A stretch of DNA of 64,000 bases from Micrasema longulum (Eukaryota > Arthropoda > Insecta > Trichoptera > Brachycentridae). The notes under the pieces were generated by a model, which worked only from the letters and a program-made list of their open reading frames with translations, was not told the DNA's origin and did not search any database. Shown here piece after piece: positions 9,306 through 20,457 of the stretch; within the stretch, counting starts at the first letter, position 1, and every line of letters starts with the position of its first letter. A program made the translations under genes and the position numbers. The stretch is from assembly GCA_022494885.1 (NCBI GenBank), contig JAGVSM010004936.1, forward strand, positions 1 to 64,000, given 5' to 3'.

Positions 9306-10390
9306 AAGACTTTCACTGCCCCCTTCACTGTAATAATTGAAGAATTTTTAAAGCAATAAAGGAGACGTATATTTCGTGCTCAGGGAAGTCCTCAGCAAAA
9401 GATATCCACTAACCGGGGCACCCGCAATCAAAAACCTCAAGCTCCAGACACGTCCGGTGACTCCTGTTTAGTAAAATTAGTTTGAGTAGGTATGAGCGGT
9501 GGCAAAATTTGGTTTGCAACCAGTAGTCTTTGGGTAAATCTGCTGCTCTTGGGTGCGCCGCCGGTGACTGGCCTTCAGGGTCACCTGGGGACGTTCTGTG
9601 CCTCGATTATGAACGCCATCTTCATCTGTATATATCGAGACGGTATACTTAACTTCTGTACTATCTGTATCTTACCTCGGTATGTTCTACCTACTTGTCA
9701 TATCGACATCATATGATCGAAATAAGCCAATGGAATGACCGCAAACAATTAGACCGCGTTCCTTACGCCATTAACATTTAAAATGGTTCTCATTTATAGT
9801 TTAAATAGGCTTCTGTAATAAAAAGAGCTCACTTCAAAGCGATTATAAACTCCAATAAATCCCAATTTAAGCAAAAAATGCTCGCTTGAACATGAATTTT
9901 GCATGACTTTTGGAAATCACCTAGACGGTACGCTTAACGATCGTCGGTATGTATCTACCGATTGACTACAAAGCCGGCTCCTATAACGTCTCGATACATA
10001 CACTCGTAAAGATAGTAAAACAGATGGAAAAAAATTAATAACTAAATTATTTTTTTAGAGTGGTAACTTTCTGACGCAAATAATCTGTGTCTGACGCCTA
10101 GATACTTTTATTTGTTAATAGGACAGAACCTAGTGACATTATTTTCATATCTAGGCGTTCGTTTTATTAAAATGACAGTTACGTCGGGATTTAATTCGAT
10201 TTCAAAACTTACTTATTTCTCTCTAATATTTTTAATAGGCTTTAAAGAAAAAAAGTGCCAACCTGTAAAGGATATTTTTTTTTAATAAATCATAATTTAA
10301 AGGAAAAATTGCTCGGTGGAACAAAAATTTTGACACTTTTAATTCGTAGATAAACGTATCGAGGGATTCTAGACCCGTCGGTATAAACTT
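9306..10390. other. Unassigned sequence
   Basis: No repeat shared with the rest of the window and no convincing gene. A 74-codon plus-strand frame at 9492-9716 lacks any recognisable domain. It is one of the few kilobase stretches that does not visibly recur elsewhere in the window. Confidence 0.35.
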
Positions 10391-10486
10391 TAAAATTACA
10401 AGCGAGATGAAGAACATTTTAGAGAAGGTAATATAGAAGTCTAGGCACCTACAGGGCTTATGACCTGTCATTGGCTGGTTTAAGTA
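10391..10486 (+). mobile_element. rep-A, half copy
   Basis: Contains AAATTACAAGCGAGATGAAG, then AGAAGGTAATATAGAAGTCT and the core CTTATGACCTGTCATTGGCT. It stops inside GGTTTAAG, where the following retroelement tail begins. The truncated junction suggests one element interrupted the other. Confidence 0.7.
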
Positions 10487-10489
10487 TTT

Positions 10490-10850
10490 TTTTTTTTAAA
10501 CCAACCAAACTTTTAAACGCAGTTCTATATTTTACTTCTTTAAATTGTATTTTTTAATATTTTTGTTGTTTATACACTCATTTTTTATTCTTATTTTTAT
10601 ACCACTATACTTCTTAACACTGATCCTATCTTTAATTTTTCATATTGTATTTTTTTAGAATTTATGTTGTTTATATCATCTTCTTTTTTTATACCAACTT
10701 TACTTCTAAACACTGTTCTATCTTTTATTGCTTTATATTGTATTTTTTAAAAATTATGTTGTTTATATACTCATGTTTTATATAACTTCAATGTATGTAA
10801 AAGCCTTATGGGCGTGAAAAATTAATAAAAATAAAACAAATAAATAATAA
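10490..10850 (+). repeat. Retroelement 3' UTR with internal tandem repeats
   Basis: About three imperfect units of roughly 120 bp. Each runs from AACACTGTTCTATCTTTTAT through TTATATTGTATTTTTTA to GTTGTTTATA plus CTCAT. The tract ends with AAAGCCTTATGGGCGTGAAA and an AATAAAAATAAAA tail. An inverted copy with the same units lies at 39360-39680. I infer the 3' end of a non-LTR retroelement; no coding part is visible here. Confidence 0.65.
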
Positions 10851-11590
10851 GTAATAATTGAATTTCACCAAGAATTTTCACTAACGAATTTGAATGTTTT
10901 AGATAGCCGCCTGTTGCGATGTTATTATAGAATAATACATTTCAATTTTAAATATTCAAGAGTTATGAATGCTTACATAGAGGTTTGTAAAACAACTTTC
11001 ATGGCATTCCGATTAATTTAAAAGTGACACTTGTGAATTGTGACTAATTTTATAATTATAGTTATGGTCATTATTCAAATATAAAGCTACACGGATTTTG
11101 TTATTTTTATTGTCTTTGCGAAATGTTGTTAACGCGATGAGAATCAGAATTTCGTAAAACTGCCAAGGTCTATATTCAATTTCGTTGAAACATAAATTAT
11201 AGTAATGCTTTTCCTTTTAACGTGATATTTATGTAATCGGAATTAATTATCGATTTCTAGGCTAGCTTTTCATTGCAGATCCAGTTATATTTCTCTTTGG
11301 TATAATAGTATAATATTCTTAATTCTATATTTGAAGCACTAACTTTGTTGTTATATATAATACAAGGCTAGCACAACGTGAAGGCTTGTCATTACCAAAG
11401 TTTGTAAACAAGTATGGCCAAAGAACACTTCATTATACAATTCCTACAATTTCCAATAAGATTCCTAAGCAGATTTTAAAATGAAATGTTGACAAAACTT
11501 TTAAGAAAAAACAATTCAATGGCTAATATGTAACAAGGCTTTATATTTATTTATAAATTTATTGCAAAAAAATAATATACATACTCAATA
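10851..11590. other. AT-rich sequence, nothing recognised
   Basis: No gene, no repeat shared within the window and no tRNA-like motif was found on either strand. Confidence 0.35.
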
Positions 11591-11860
11591 ACAGGGAATC
11601 TGTATTTATTTATTTTATTTTATTTTATTTGGGAAATCAACAGTTCTACATACATATTTTTAGTAAACAAACAGATATAGTGCATACACTCAGAACTAAT
11701 AACAGATTTCCACATAGTATACAAAGTTAGTAAAGAAAATATATTACATATCAAATAAATACATACAATTTGTACATATAAAAATGTTATTTTCATGTAC
11801 TCAATAATCAAAGATTTTTTAAATATTTATTTTAAGAACATTAAGTTACTGTAAATTGGG
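11591..11860 (-). mobile_element. Retroelement 3' end, minus strand
   Basis: On the minus strand the sequence ends CTGTTGATTTCCCAAATAAA followed by an ATAAA repeat tail. Similar ends (GTTGATATCCCC or GTTGATATA then AAATAAATAAA) occur on the minus strand at 14525 and 16880, so they form one 3'-end family. No coding part is visible; a 63-codon minus-strand frame here is AT-driven. Confidence 0.5.
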
Positions 11861-12339
11861 CGGGATAAGGACAAAAATGCTTGAAGAGAGGATAAGGAGG
11901 GGAGGGAAGATGTACATATTTATTATTATAATGTCTACTAAGTTACATAATGCAGTTTTAGTGTAAATTTTAAATCTGACAGAGTGATGTTTGTGTAATC
12001 TATATTTTTAAATATTGTATTGTACATTGAAAAAGTCCTACGAAAAAAAGCATTTTTAACATACGATGTTTTACTTATTGGTTCATGAAACAGTTGGTAC
12101 CGTCTACAAAAAATAAAAAAATATAAAACCGATTAATGTAAAATGAAAACGGAGTGTTCTCTGTTTATGATAGTCTTCATCTAACATGGCACAGCCTGTT
12201 CTAAGATGAAGATTCTCTATCTTTAGAGCATAATATACTAATAAAACAATAACATAAAAAAGAAAAACTAAAACTACTTAATTATATGGCTAGCTAATCA
12301 AATGTAAGAAATTAAAAATTGTTATTTTTTTATTTTTTT
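11861..12339. other. AT-rich sequence, nothing recognised
   Basis: No supportable gene. It sits immediately 3' of the minus-strand jockey-like element at 12340-13240 and may be older sequence into which that element inserted. Confidence 0.35.
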
Positions 12340-13240
12340 TATTTAACTTTTGTACATAATGTTATTTGTACATTGGCGGGCTTATTGCCAAATGGCAATT
12401 TCTTCCAACCAACCAATGAAATAAAAGTTTTATTTTTATAATTCAAGTTACAGAACATATTCAAAAGAAAAAAAAGATTAAAAAGCTAAAAGTATATAAA
12501 AATAGAAATAAACGTATTAGTTTATAAATAACTTTAAATCAAAACTATTACTCAATGGGAAAAAGGAAAAAAAGAGGAAAGAGGAAAAAGGAAAGGAGGA
12601 GAGATTAAGGAAGAGAAAGGAGATGTTTTTTCAGACGTGATTTAAACAGAGATAATGTAGTAACATCTTTGATAATGGATGGGAGATGATTCCACAGTCG
12701 AGCCGTATGGACACTATATGAGTTAGAGAAGAAAGAGGAATTGTGGATGGGTATTAAGAGAGTGCCTTGAGAATTAGAACGAAGAGGTAAACCATGAACT
12801 GATAAGCGTTGAAATTTTTCACGCAGGTATATAGGAGCGTTAGGACTATGAAGTACATTGAACAGAAGTGAGAGGGAGTGATAGTCTCTCCGCTGTCTAA
12901 TTTTGAGCCATTTCAGTTGCCTACGATAATCAGAAATGTGGTCATATTTCCTAAGACCAAAAATGTACCTTATGCATGTATTCTGAAGTCGTTCAAGTTT
13001 ATCGAGTTGCTCACAGCTTAAATCAGTCATGGAAACATCAGCGTAATCTAGAATGGGTAGTAGTAATGCTTGTACAAGAGTGCATTTAGTACTAATGGGT
13101 AAGAATTTTTGCAACCTTCTAAGTGAGTGTAGACTGAAAAATATTTTGCGGCTTAATTCATTAGTATGAGCTCGCCAGCAGAGGTGTTCATCCATTTGTA
13201 CTCCTAGATTTTTTACGGATTTCCTGTATTGAATATTGGT
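12340..13240 (-). mobile_element. Jockey-like element J: open RT C-terminus and 3' UTR
   Basis: Minus-strand positions 12605-13240 encode about 210 codons without a stop, the best preserved RT fragment in the window. It starts at YRKSVKNLGVQMDEHLCW. It then runs through a SLRRLQKFLPI helix, ALLLPILDYADVS, LERLQNTCIRYIFGLRKYDH, SLSLLFNVLHSPNAP and TARLWNHLPS to KSRLKKHLLSLP. This is the thumb and C-terminal part of a jockey-like ORF2; the catalytic YADD region lies upstream and is missing. The apparent N-terminal extension to 13366 is AT-rich and not RT-like, so the true 5' truncation is near 13240. The 3' UTR has a GGAAAGAGG-rich tract at 12555-12600 and ends with GGAAGAAATTGCCATTTGGC before an AAATAAAA tail. 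Confidence 0.85.
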
Positions 13241-13789
13241 TATTATACAAATATTAAGTATATTTATGTGCCAAGAATACATGTTACTTAAACATAAAGT
13301 AAAATATATAATAAAACAAATATAAAGCAATGAAATACATAAGAATATAAATAATATGTGTACCAATTATATAAAGTACTACGTTTTTTGATTTACATAT
13401 ATTTTTCAAAAAAACCTCTCGCTACATTATGAATGTGAATTTTTATTTTATGTTAACAGTCAACTATTTAAATTTTTGTAAATAAATTTTGTGTGAAAAA
13501 TGCGTATGCTTTTAGTTCTTAATAATATACCTTATTAAATTTATATAATTTATTTAACTTTTTTTCTTTGTAAAGGAAAAATAATAAGCCTGCTGACAAA
13601 CTGGTTTCGTGGTTTAGTGGGTTTCATAATTTTTCCTTTTATATTTTCTGTTTATGATTACTACCCTAAATAAAAAATAGAGCAACTTTATTTTGAAAAA
13701 TCTGTTTTATATATAAAACAGCTTTTTGTGATTATTTCTGCATATTTAATATTTCGAAAGGGGAAAAAATTGGACTCCCGTGTTTTATC
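13241..13789. other. AT-rich sequence, nothing recognised
   Basis: Sequence between the truncated jockey-like copy and the hAT-like element. No gene or shared repeat was identified. Confidence 0.35.
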
Positions 13790-13797
13790 CTCTAAGG
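13790..13797. repeat. 8-bp target duplication of hAT-like element
   Basis: CTCTAAGG here and CTTTAAGG at 15975-15982, matching at 7 of 8 bases. This is the length expected for hAT transposition. Confidence 0.75.
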
Positions 13798-14524
13798 CAG
13801 TGGTCCCCAACCCCCGGGCCGCGGCCCAGTACTGGGCCGTGGACCAAATGGTACTGGGCCGCGCAAGGGCCTGCATAAAAATCAAAATTACTTTTAGAAA
13901 ATCGAACACACCTACAAAATTGATCATAGTGCTTAATTTACTGGAAATTAATATTCTTAGGTCATTCCCTGCACGAGGAAAAAAAAACTGTGTTTTTCCA
14001 TAAATCATTTTATTAATTCGCAACTATAAATATTTTTTTACTTTTTACCCTGGTTTTGGTAGAGGTAGGTCCAATCAAATACTTCTTTGTCTATGGTCCT
14101 ATCCATCTCATTTCAATGAAGCAAGCTCAGGGTTCTCATTCATTTAGCATTAAGTTAATATATTATCTCTGGTTTTATTTATTTTTAAGGAAAACTGTAT
14201 TTTATTTTGAAGGCATGTTTAAACACGATTCAATTAAAAATACTAAATCAAAACACATAAAACTTTAACATCAAAACTTTCAAAGAAAATATATAAATCA
14301 CAGTTACTTTCAAGTTAAAATATCTGAAAGATCAGAATAACATTAAAGTCCCTATATTAAACCCTAAGCATTCTCAAAGTTCTTTTCTATATATTGGAAA
14401 AAAATACTTTCAACCTTCCGTTGAACCTTAAAAATACCTTCATTGTTTTTATTCATTTTTCCCACAAACCTTGTGTTTTCTCTACTATTATTTGTCACTA
14501 TAACTTATGTACCACAGGTGTAAA

Positions 14525-15210
14525 ATTTTATTTATTTATTGGGGATATCAACAGTAATACATGTAACAAAAATATAACAAATAAAAGATACAGAGAATAA
14601 AACCAATGACAGATATCCACAGAAATAAATTAAATACACGTACAATACATACTAGTGTGTTTGTGTGAGTTTAAGTGAGTGAGAGGGTGGGTGAGTGGGT
14701 GTTATATTGGAATGAGGGTGGACATGTGTGTAAATATTATTGCACAAGTGTCGAAAATATAAATATATTTAAAATATTAAGAATTATAGATAAAATAAAA
14801 TAAAACTTTATTATTGAAACTAATTATAAGACAAAAAAGTATGTTTTAAGACGCGCATTTTAAATGTTATTTTTTTACAATCAAATCGATCAATAAAGAG
14901 AAAGTTCAAATTATATTCACGAGCAAAACGTATAAGTGGAGAGTTCTGGTATAGTTCGTGCGAACTGCTGGCACATGAAATAGAGAGCTCGATGTGTGAC
15001 GGGTGCGGTAGCCGGGGACATTTAATGATAACTCCGACATAAGAGCCGGACTATCAAGGCGTCCACTAAGTATGTCATGAAGCACCTCCATGTCTAATAG
15101 TAGACGGCAATCTTCTGAAGTAAGTAAGTGGTGCTTTTTGCAGGAAGACATATAATTGAGATCGGCATTCCTGCATCTCCAGTTAAGATGTCTAAAAATG
15201 TCCATTGAAT
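14525..15210 (-). mobile_element. Non-LTR RT C-terminus and 3' UTR inside hAT
   Basis: Minus strand 14906-15205 encodes an ORF2 tail: MDIFRHLNWRCRNADLNYMS, SEDCRLLLDMEVLHDILSGR, ALMSELSLNVPGYRTRH and FHVPAVRTNYTR. The 'D...L..IL.G..D.P.L...L..NVP..RTR' pattern is jockey-like. The presumed 3' UTR continues down to a GTTGATATCCCCAATAAATA tail at about 14525 and includes a GT-rich purine tract at 14655-14730. The coding end is frameshifted near 14945. Confidence 0.7.
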
Positions 15211-15289
15211 TTTCTCGAACCTTTCTTTATGTGTGATATATTGTGGAGAATTATTATATATTGTACAAATATATTGTTATTAATTTTTT

Positions 15290-15800
15290 ATGTTTTATTT
15301 TTTTATTCATACATTTCATAAAAAGTACATGTTTTTGTAAAATTCTAAACATATCTACTTTTACACATCTAGTAAATGTTATCACTGTAACTCTCCAAAA
15401 AAAAAGAGACTAACTCTTGTGCTTGGAGAGTGACTTACACTGTTTTATTTGTTTATTTATAAGAGTTTATATAATTTTAAATACGAGTACACGAAAAGAA
15501 AAATAAAAACATAAGATATATAAAGAAACTTCATAAAACCATAATACGTTCATACTAATTAAAATTTATTGTTTTTACACGAGTTCAAAAAATTTCTCTA
15601 GATTTACTTTAAATTTATTTATTGATATATTATTTTTAATAGTTTTTAGTTCATTAGGAAGATTATTATAATTTTTTACACCTTTGAATACAAAGCTGTT
15701 TTGACCATGACTTGTGTGGAATTTAGGAATTTTAATATTATATTGGTATCTGAGTGACTTATTCATTTCAAATTCTTTTATTTTTTATATATTTGTAAAA
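15290..15800 (-). mobile_element. Second non-LTR fragment inside hAT (family C)
   Basis: Minus strand 15575-15766 encodes SLRYQYNIKIPKFHTSHGQN, SFVFKGVKNYNNLPNELK and FKVNLEKFF. The 'Y.TR......P.....G..S..Y.G...WN.LP' layout is the last segment of a non-LTR ORF2. The 3' UTR runs to about 15300 and contains the ACTCTCCAAAAAAAAAGAGA stretch shared, inverted, with 7535-7660. The frame is short but undisturbed. Confidence 0.7.
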
Positions 15801-15982
15801 TATAATTTATTTTATAAAGAGAGTCTACTGTTTGAACCATAAATATTTTATATAGACTTTCCGTATTGAATGTTTTATTTTTTTAAATTCATTAATGTCT
15901 ACCCCCCCAGTGGGCAGCGGTAAAATAATGAAACGTTGACCGGTCCGCGGCGACAAAAAGGTTGGGAACCACTGCTTTAAGG

Positions 15983-16322
15983 TACAGATATGATACATAG
16001 ATGTTGGCTTTAGAACTGAATGATTAAGAAAACAATAACCAATTGATAACATTACCCGCGATTCTAAAATCCGGATTCGACGCATTACGTTTAAATTTAC
16101 CTTCCTCTTTGCGTTTATTAAATTAAAAGAACGCAGCGCAGGTGTAAAAGCGGCGTAAAATGAGGACGCAGAAATATGATGGCGTAACACCATAGAAACT
16201 ATGTGGCTGTTGTGGATGGAAGATGGATTCGATTTGGTCCTTTGAAGATTAGATGTTGTTGAGAAACATCGCGCTAGAGAGTTCAGCACGTTCAAAATGC
16301 ATTGTCCCATACAGCGGCACAA
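15983..16322 (-). other. 118-codon open frame cut by the hAT insertion
   Basis: A minus-strand frame starting at 16322 (MCRCMGQCILNVLNSLARCF) stays open for about 118 codons until the hAT right end at 15974, then continues by chance into it. It is richer in GC than its surroundings and includes RILESRVMLSIGYCF. I recognise no domain. It could be an exon remnant, old transposon coding sequence, or chance. Confidence 0.25.
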
Positions 16323-16423
16323 ATTGCAAATTTAGACTTGTGTCACTATTGAATTGAGCTACACCTACATAATATAAATATTTATTATATTATGTATTCA
16401 GTTAGTTCATAACACCTTAAGAA

Positions 16424-16688
16424 ACAATATTTGAGTTTGTCCAAATGTTTGTAGATGAATCTCTTCATAACAATAAAGGTTACAGCTCTTTAACTTCACT
16501 AAAATTAACAAATGGAAGAATTGAAGAAATATGGAAATATGGAAGATGTAGGCGAAATGGTGGATGTTGCGCAGTGTGTAAAGTGGCCACTTAAGCCAAC
16601 CAATGACAGGTCGTAAGCCCTGTAAATGCCGAGACTTCCATATTCCCTTTTTTAAGGAATGCTCCATCCCTGTTGTAATTTGTTAACA
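16424..16688 (-). mobile_element. rep-A foldback family, minus copy
   Basis: The order is reversed relative to 6904. It starts ACAATATTTGAGTTTGTCCA, then AAAGGTTACAGCTCTTTAAC, then the core as AGCCAACCAATGACAGGTCG, and ends CCATCCCTGTTGTAATTTGT. It is nearly full length and lies head to head with the plus-strand piece at 16748. Confidence 0.75.
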
Positions 16689-16747
16689 TTAAATGCAAAA
16701 AAATGATCAAGACCGCATTTTTAAAAATGATTTTAAGTAACAAAGTT

Positions 16748-16868
16748 GAAGTGTGTCCAAATGTTTGTAGACAAGCTGGATTTCCTCCCTGGGCAGTTTT
16801 TAAGATTCAATTTATTGCGACAGAGAGGGAAAACATTTTTGAGAAGCAAAGTCATTTACAGGATTCGA
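16748..16868 (+). mobile_element. rep-A terminal piece, plus strand
   Basis: GTGTCCAAATGTTTGTAGAC, GGATTTCCTCCCTGGGCAG, then TTTATTGCGACAGAGAGGGA and TTTTTGAGAAG. It shows how the outer flank joins the arm in this family. The core is absent. Confidence 0.7.
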
Positions 16869-16879
16869 AAATGATTGAT

Positions 16880-17150
16880 TATTTTTTTTTTATTTATTTA
16901 TATATCAACGGTTTAAAGAACCTTTTACAGAAATAATCACAGCAGTGAAAAATTCATTATGTAATATATAATATGAAATACAACTATATAATTCAACTAA
17001 ATAATTAAAACTAAACAAATTAGTTTTTTTTTTTTTTTTTAAAACTGCAAAAAAGTAAAAAAGAAACATATAGATATAAGATGACAAATAAAAGATAACA
17101 AATAGAAGTGAAAAAACCTTATGTTCTAAATATAAATAAAGCAAATTAAA
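16880..17150 (-). mobile_element. Retroelement 3' end, minus strand
   Basis: Minus-strand end GTTGATATATAAATAAATAA with upstream AT-rich UTR, similar to the ends at 11610 and 14525. It contains a T18 run at about 17022-17040. No coding part is visible. Confidence 0.4.
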
Positions 17151-17984
17151 ATTGAGAATAATTTAACATGAACATAAAGTGACTAGTGAGCTAGGTTATA
17201 ATGAAAAAGAAAAATAATGCTACAATAAGATTTTATAAATAATACGTTTTTTGGATCAATGTGAAAGCTTAAATAATCTTAATAACACCTTTATATTATC
17301 AGTTGGTTGGAAAAGTTGGAATTTGGCAATAAATCCACAAATGTATAATTTATATATAAAGAAATAAACAAAAATACGTATCCAAAAAAATAAATATATA
17401 CATATGAAAACAATTCAGATGCGATGCAATTATAGTACCCATGTATTACCCTATGTACCACTTCGGTGAAATGATGATGAGGATGTATTTAAAATTATCG
17501 ATATGAGAAAAGTAATTTTTATGCGAATCATTTTCCTTAACAAAATTCATTTTCCACATGTTTTTCTATTGATTTAATTCCTATTTTGATGGTTAAGTAT
17601 TATTGAAAATCTGTAAAAAAAGGCGACATTAAAAACAGGGTCTTATCTGACCACCACCATACGCGTATTTTTTTAAACCAACGAAATTTAATCGTGAAAA
17701 CCACGATTGTATGTAATGATTAGTAATTTAAAAAAAATCGAATGAATGATTCATTGAGTAAAAAGTCAGGATCTTCGGAATTCGGAGGAGGGGTGGCCTC
17801 GAATTTCCCGAAATCTGTAAGAATTGCCCCTTTCTTCCAAGATTATTCATATATTCGTTATTTTTTTTTTTATTCAGTCAGTCATTCATTTATTCATTCA
17901 TTCATCCATTCACCGATTCATTCGTTCAAATGATTTAAGTAATCGCATGCATTCGATTGATTGATTTCATTCCAAAAAGTATAC
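17151..17984. other. AT-rich sequence with retroelement tail and TTCA microsatellite
   Basis: Positions 17300-17390 resemble the 3' end of the jockey-like family (GTTGGTTGGAAAAGTTGGAA, TTTGGCAATAAATCCAC) on the plus strand. Positions 17879-17930 are an imperfect TTCA/ATTC microsatellite. No gene was identified. Confidence 0.45.
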
Positions 17985-18345
17985 AAACTGTTTACTATGC
18001 AATCATACAGTCTATTCTGAAGTATAGAATCATGGGCTGGGGAGGAGCTTACAAGTCGTCCACTTTTGATTGCCCAAAAAATCGTCGCTAAAATTGTATT
18101 AAAAAGTCTAGAACTTACCTTTCAAATTAAATTTTTAAAGAACTTGATATATCCTCAATTGATGACCTCTTTAAAAAAGCATCTATAATACAAATCCTCA
18201 AAGAAAAAAAACCACTAATTTACAAAATTCTCGAAACTCTAGATTTCCAAATAGTTTAACTTTACACATATGTAATACAACTGTAGTATTAAATCATTAT
18301 TCATATGTTAGGAAAAAAAATCAGAAACCCTAAAATCAATAATTA
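17985..18345 (+). mobile_element. Degraded non-LTR RT fragment
   Basis: The plus strand reads YYAIIQSILKYRIMGWGGAY KS near 17993-18055, matching the 'Y.AL..SIL.YGI..WGG.YKS' block after the RT catalytic domain. After a frameshift it reads IAQKIVAKIVLKS. Many frame breaks follow. It is an old remnant of a different lineage from families A and F. Confidence 0.6.
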
Positions 18346-19005
18346 ATATTTTTTAAAAATCATTCTCAATAAAAACGCATGAAACTCACATCCTGATCAC
18401 CATACAGTGGAAAATTTTGTATTTTTTAGAATAGAATATCTGATTTGAAGGAATCTGTTGGTAAAAATGAAATGTAAATAAAATATAATACATATGTGTA
18501 CTATATAATGAATATAAAAATAAATGTAAAACGAACTCCCTCCACGCTATTAAAGAGGTAAAAACGTTATTATTAATTATGTATGTATGTTCCATTTATT
18601 TTGTAATTTTATACTCATTTTTTAAATAAATTAAAAATATTTGAAAAAAATACTGAATCATCTCTAATTGTATGCTTTTAATGTCCAGTTTTTTTTTTTT
18701 TTTTTTAAATAAATAAAGCAATTTTATATACATACCCTATGTTCTAATGGATTAACAAGAACCTCTTTAATTACTTGAAAAAAGCAAATTTGATCGCATA
18801 TATTACTCGGCAGTTATAAATTCAAATGTATTGTGATAAGTTGAATTATTAAATGTTATCCATATATTATACTGAACTTGTACCTAGCTCATTGAGTAAA
18901 AAAAACAACTTAAAGATCTTGACATAAAGCGAATAATCTGATATTTAATAAAACACTAAAACGGTAGTGAAGATTAAATTTAATGCAACAAGAAATCGAC
19001 AATAT
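18346..19005. other. AT-rich sequence, nothing recognised
   Basis: Contains a T18 run near 18690. No gene or shared repeat was detected. Confidence 0.35.
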
Positions 19006-19011
19006 TTTGAG

Positions 19012-19427
19012 TTTGTCCAAATTTTTGTAGACAAGGACTGGATTCAACTTCCCGGGGAGCTGTTAATATTAACATATTACAACAGAGATGAAGAACAATG
19101 AAGAATTGTTGATGAATCCATCTGGTCCATGAAGAAGTATAGAAATTGAAAAACAAATTTTCAGGCGTTGCCTAGTATGTAGGTGAAATAATTAAATTAG
19201 ATGAATCTCACCCGCATAAATAAAGGTTTCAGCTCTTTAACTTCACAAACATCAACAGATGTAAGAATCGAAGGAGTATTGATGTTCAAATATGGGTAGA
19301 ATGGATAATGTTACACAATGTGTAAAGTGGCCACTTAAACCAGCCAATGACAGGTCATAAGCCCTGTAGATGCCTAGACTTCTTTATTTCCTTCTCTACA
19401 CTGTAATTTATCTCTGTTGTAATATGA
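19012..19427 (-). mobile_element. rep-A foldback family, long copy
   Basis: Starts TTTTGAGTTTGTCCAAATTT, then GTAGACAAGGACTGGATTC, then the first terminus ATATTACAACAGAGATG at 19073. The interior CAGGCGTTGCCTAGTATGTA, AGGTTTCAGCTCTTTAACTT and the core (inverted) AACCAGCCAATGACAGGTCA follow. It closes with ATCTCTGTTGTAATAT at 19412-19427, an exact 16-bp inverted partner of 19073-19088. It is one of the most complete copies in the window. Confidence 0.8.
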
Positions 19428-19539
19428 TGAGGCATACAGTTCTCTGTGTGAAATAGAACCAGAATCCTGGATCAGTCTTTTTGACTCGATGGCCAATCTC
19501 AGGTAAAAATCCTGAAAAAGGAAATCGGGTGGAGTAAAG

Positions 19540-19620
19540 CCCGCCTCGTAGTGTAGTGGTTGGCACGTGCCTACGTTTCGGGAGGGGATTCGGGAGGGGA
19601 GGGAGGGTTGACATGAAATA
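19540..19620 (+). mobile_element. SINE family 1 head fragment
   Basis: GCCTCGTAGTGTAGTGGTTG contains the A-box region of the family 1 head, and TTGACATGAAATATTT matches its body start. The B box is replaced by a GGGAGGGGATTCGGGAGGGG purine run. The rest of the SINE body is missing. Confidence 0.6.
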
Positions 19621-19706
19621 TTTTATGTATCGTATTATCATCGCTGTGATTTTTTAATGTGTTGTTATTTTGAAATCACTCTGTTTATCAGGAAATAATT
19701 TATTGT

Positions 19707-20457
19707 ATACTAGCGGACCCAACAGACATTGTCCTGCCCGAACGTTGGCTTGCCTGCTATTACCTTGGAAAAAGACTTTTCATTGATAAGTAGGTACCTA
19801 GGTACTTGTTTATGATTTAATTCTAAAAGTAAAAATTATGAATTTTCAAATATTGAATTCTTTTTGCAAACGTCACACTCTGCTTTTCTTCCACATGGGT
19901 GTAAATTTATCATTCTTATAAGATTATGTTTGTTATTATTTTCAAAATTTCCTTATAATTTTTCTAGTTATTAAGTTTTATCTACCTTTATATATTTTAC
20001 TGTAAGTTTCTCTTTTCGGTTAAATAAGCGCAATCGGGTTTTTGGTAGGTTTTTCTGTTACTGCCTATTTCAATATTATTTTATCATTACTGAAAATCCA
20101 TTGAAAAGAAACAAATAGGGAGAAATTATAAGGAGTGTGAGGAAAGAATCTGGTTGGGATCCATAAAAAGCGAATGTTGTTTGTAAACATTCAAAAACAA
20201 ACTTTTTTTACACACAAAAAACAACATCCTTCCGTTTTTTTTGTGTATGCTTTCTATTCGAATGCAACTCTGGTAGGTCAAGTAATAAAACATTTATGCT
20301 CCTTACTTTTTATTTTACAGATTATATTGAAAACTTAAATATCTACGAACCCGCGCAACGTAAAGATCTACATTTCGCTGAAAAGCGCACGTAAATCGGT
20401 TAAGCCGTTTAGGAGAAGCTCATTGGTATCACACGTACAGAATAATTATGTATTATA
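19707..20457 (-). repeat. Dispersed repeat S, unit 1
   Basis: Begins TATACTAGCGGACCCAACAG and ends with AAGATCTACATTTCGCTGAA, TAAATCGGTTAAGCCGTTTA and CACACGTACAGAATAATTAT. A second unit begins at once with TATACTAGTGGACCCGACAG. Interior landmarks GTAGGTACCTAGGTACTTGT, TTTGCAAACGTCACACTCTG and ACAAACTTTTTTTACACAC recur at 21060-21590, 36870-37400 (inverted) and 47049-47430 (inverted). The class is unknown to me, though ends of this sort are common in insect genomes. Confidence 0.65.

Larger units (their letters stand above)
13798..15974. mobile_element. hAT-like DNA transposon with nested retroelements
   Basis: A 2177-bp element. The left end reads CAGTGGTCCCCAACC and the right end, inverted, CAGTGGTTCCCAACC (14 of 15). 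Both have GC-rich subterminal sequence (GGGCCGCGGCCCAGTACTGG left, GTCCGCGGCGAC right), and it is bracketed by an 8-bp duplication. CAGTGGTYCCCAACC termini are typical of hAT elements, including families known to have moved between distant animals. I find no transposase frame. The interior is occupied by minus-strand non-LTR fragments at about 14525-15210 and 15290-15770, so it is a non-autonomous or gutted copy that served as a landing site. Confidence 0.8.
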
